Of a stretch of DNA of 13,572 nucleotides, positions 13,276 through 13,572 are shown one piece after another. The notes beneath the pieces were generated by a model that was not told the DNA's origin, did not search any database, and was given only the letters and a program-made list of their open reading frames with translations. The stretch is from contig JAIHZV010000009.1 of NCBI GenBank assembly GCA_022718015.1, positions 1-13,572 on the forward strand. Direction: 5' to 3'. This DNA comes from Phascolarctobacterium sp. GTDB taxonomy: Bacteria; Bacillota; Negativicutes; Acidaminococcales; Acidaminococcaceae. Position numbers and translations under genes: made by a program. How positions within the stretch are numbered: position 1 is the stretch's first letter; each line of letters starts with the position of its first letter.

Positions 13276-13572
13276 CGAACACGCCGCCTTTCATAATCGT
13301 TTCCTTGTGACCGGGAACAACCTTGCCCAGCTCGTAGAAGTTTTCGCCAGCCTCAGTCAGATGTGCGCGTACAGCGTCAGCCTCAGACGGGTCTACAACG
13401 AGCACCATGCCTACGCCCATGTTAAAGGTGCGGTACATTTCTGCCCAAGGCACATTGCCCCACTCCTGCAGCTTTTTGAAGACAACAGGGATTTCCCAAG
13501 CCTCAGCGTTAACCTCTGCATCGCAGTCAGCAGGCAGGATACGCGGAATATTGTCATAGAAGCCGCCGCCGG
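13268..13572 (-). CDS. purM: Phosphoribosylformylglycinamidine cyclo-ligase, C-terminal part (runs off the right edge)
   Basis: The frame is open from the window edge to a TAA at 13270-13268, giving about the last 100 residues. They include G-G-G-F-Y-D-N-I-P-R, the V-P-W-A-E-M-Y-R-T-F-N-M-G-V-G-M stretch and V-V-P-G-H-K, which are characteristic of the PurM C-terminal domain. PurM closes FGAM to AIR using ATP. The apparent ATG at 13453 is an internal methionine. It is the first visible gene of the leftward pur block, and the promoter lies outside the window. Confidence 0.95.
   Translation of the reverse strand, partial: GGGFYDNIPRILPADCDAEVNAEAWEIPVVFKKLQEWGNVPWAEMYRTFNMGVGMVLVVDPSEADAVRAHLTEAGENFYELGKVVPGHKETIMKGGVFGA

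Overview
The window looks like a piece of chromosome from an anaerobic diderm Firmicute, most likely a Negativicutes member of the Phascolarctobacterium/Acidaminococcus type. This placement is an inference, not a sequence match. It rests on three things: a purM-purN-purH-purD-guaB order in which PurH lacks its transformylase half, an unusual long IMP dehydrogenase, and a secreted FlgT_N-like protein next to Firmicute-style AGGAGG ribosome binding sites. Almost all genes lie on the minus strand.

Region by region. Positions 1-1233 (minus) hold two exported-protein genes: a possible lipoprotein with a FlgT_N-like fold, then the start of a small secreted protein cut by the window edge. A 300-bp AT-rich divergent control region separates them from a plus-strand XRE-type regulator (1539-3005) whose roughly 400-residue C-terminal part I do not recognise. 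A strong bidirectional terminator (3045-3108) separates this regulator from a convergent AAA-ATPase/PD-(D/E)xK protein (3107-4780). Next come three tightly packed minus-strand genes: cyclophilin, GIY-YIG protein and cold-shock protein. The cyclophilin stop abuts the GIY-YIG start, and the GIY-YIG end overlaps the cold-shock start. They are preceded by a 103-bp imperfect palindrome (5914-6016) and an uncharacterised polytopic membrane protein (6018-6902). Then follow an M20 metallopeptidase (7064-8290) and a Phd/Doc toxin-antitoxin pair (8450-9066), each with its own promoter and terminator.

The right third (9202-13572) is a purine block read leftward: purM (partial), purN, purH (cyclohydrolase domain only), purD and guaB. 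PurD, PurN and PurM perform early steps of IMP synthesis, the PurH domain closes the ring to IMP, and GuaB converts IMP to XMP. AICAR formylation is not encoded here and must come from elsewhere.

Most of the window is ordinary housekeeping. The items worth following up are the palindromic element before the cyclophilin gene, the orphan C-terminal domain of the XRE regulator with its divergent secreted partner, the split PurH, and the overlapping cyclophilin/GIY-YIG/Csp unit. I do not see a CRISPR array, rRNA, tRNA, insertion sequence or an obvious new defence island.
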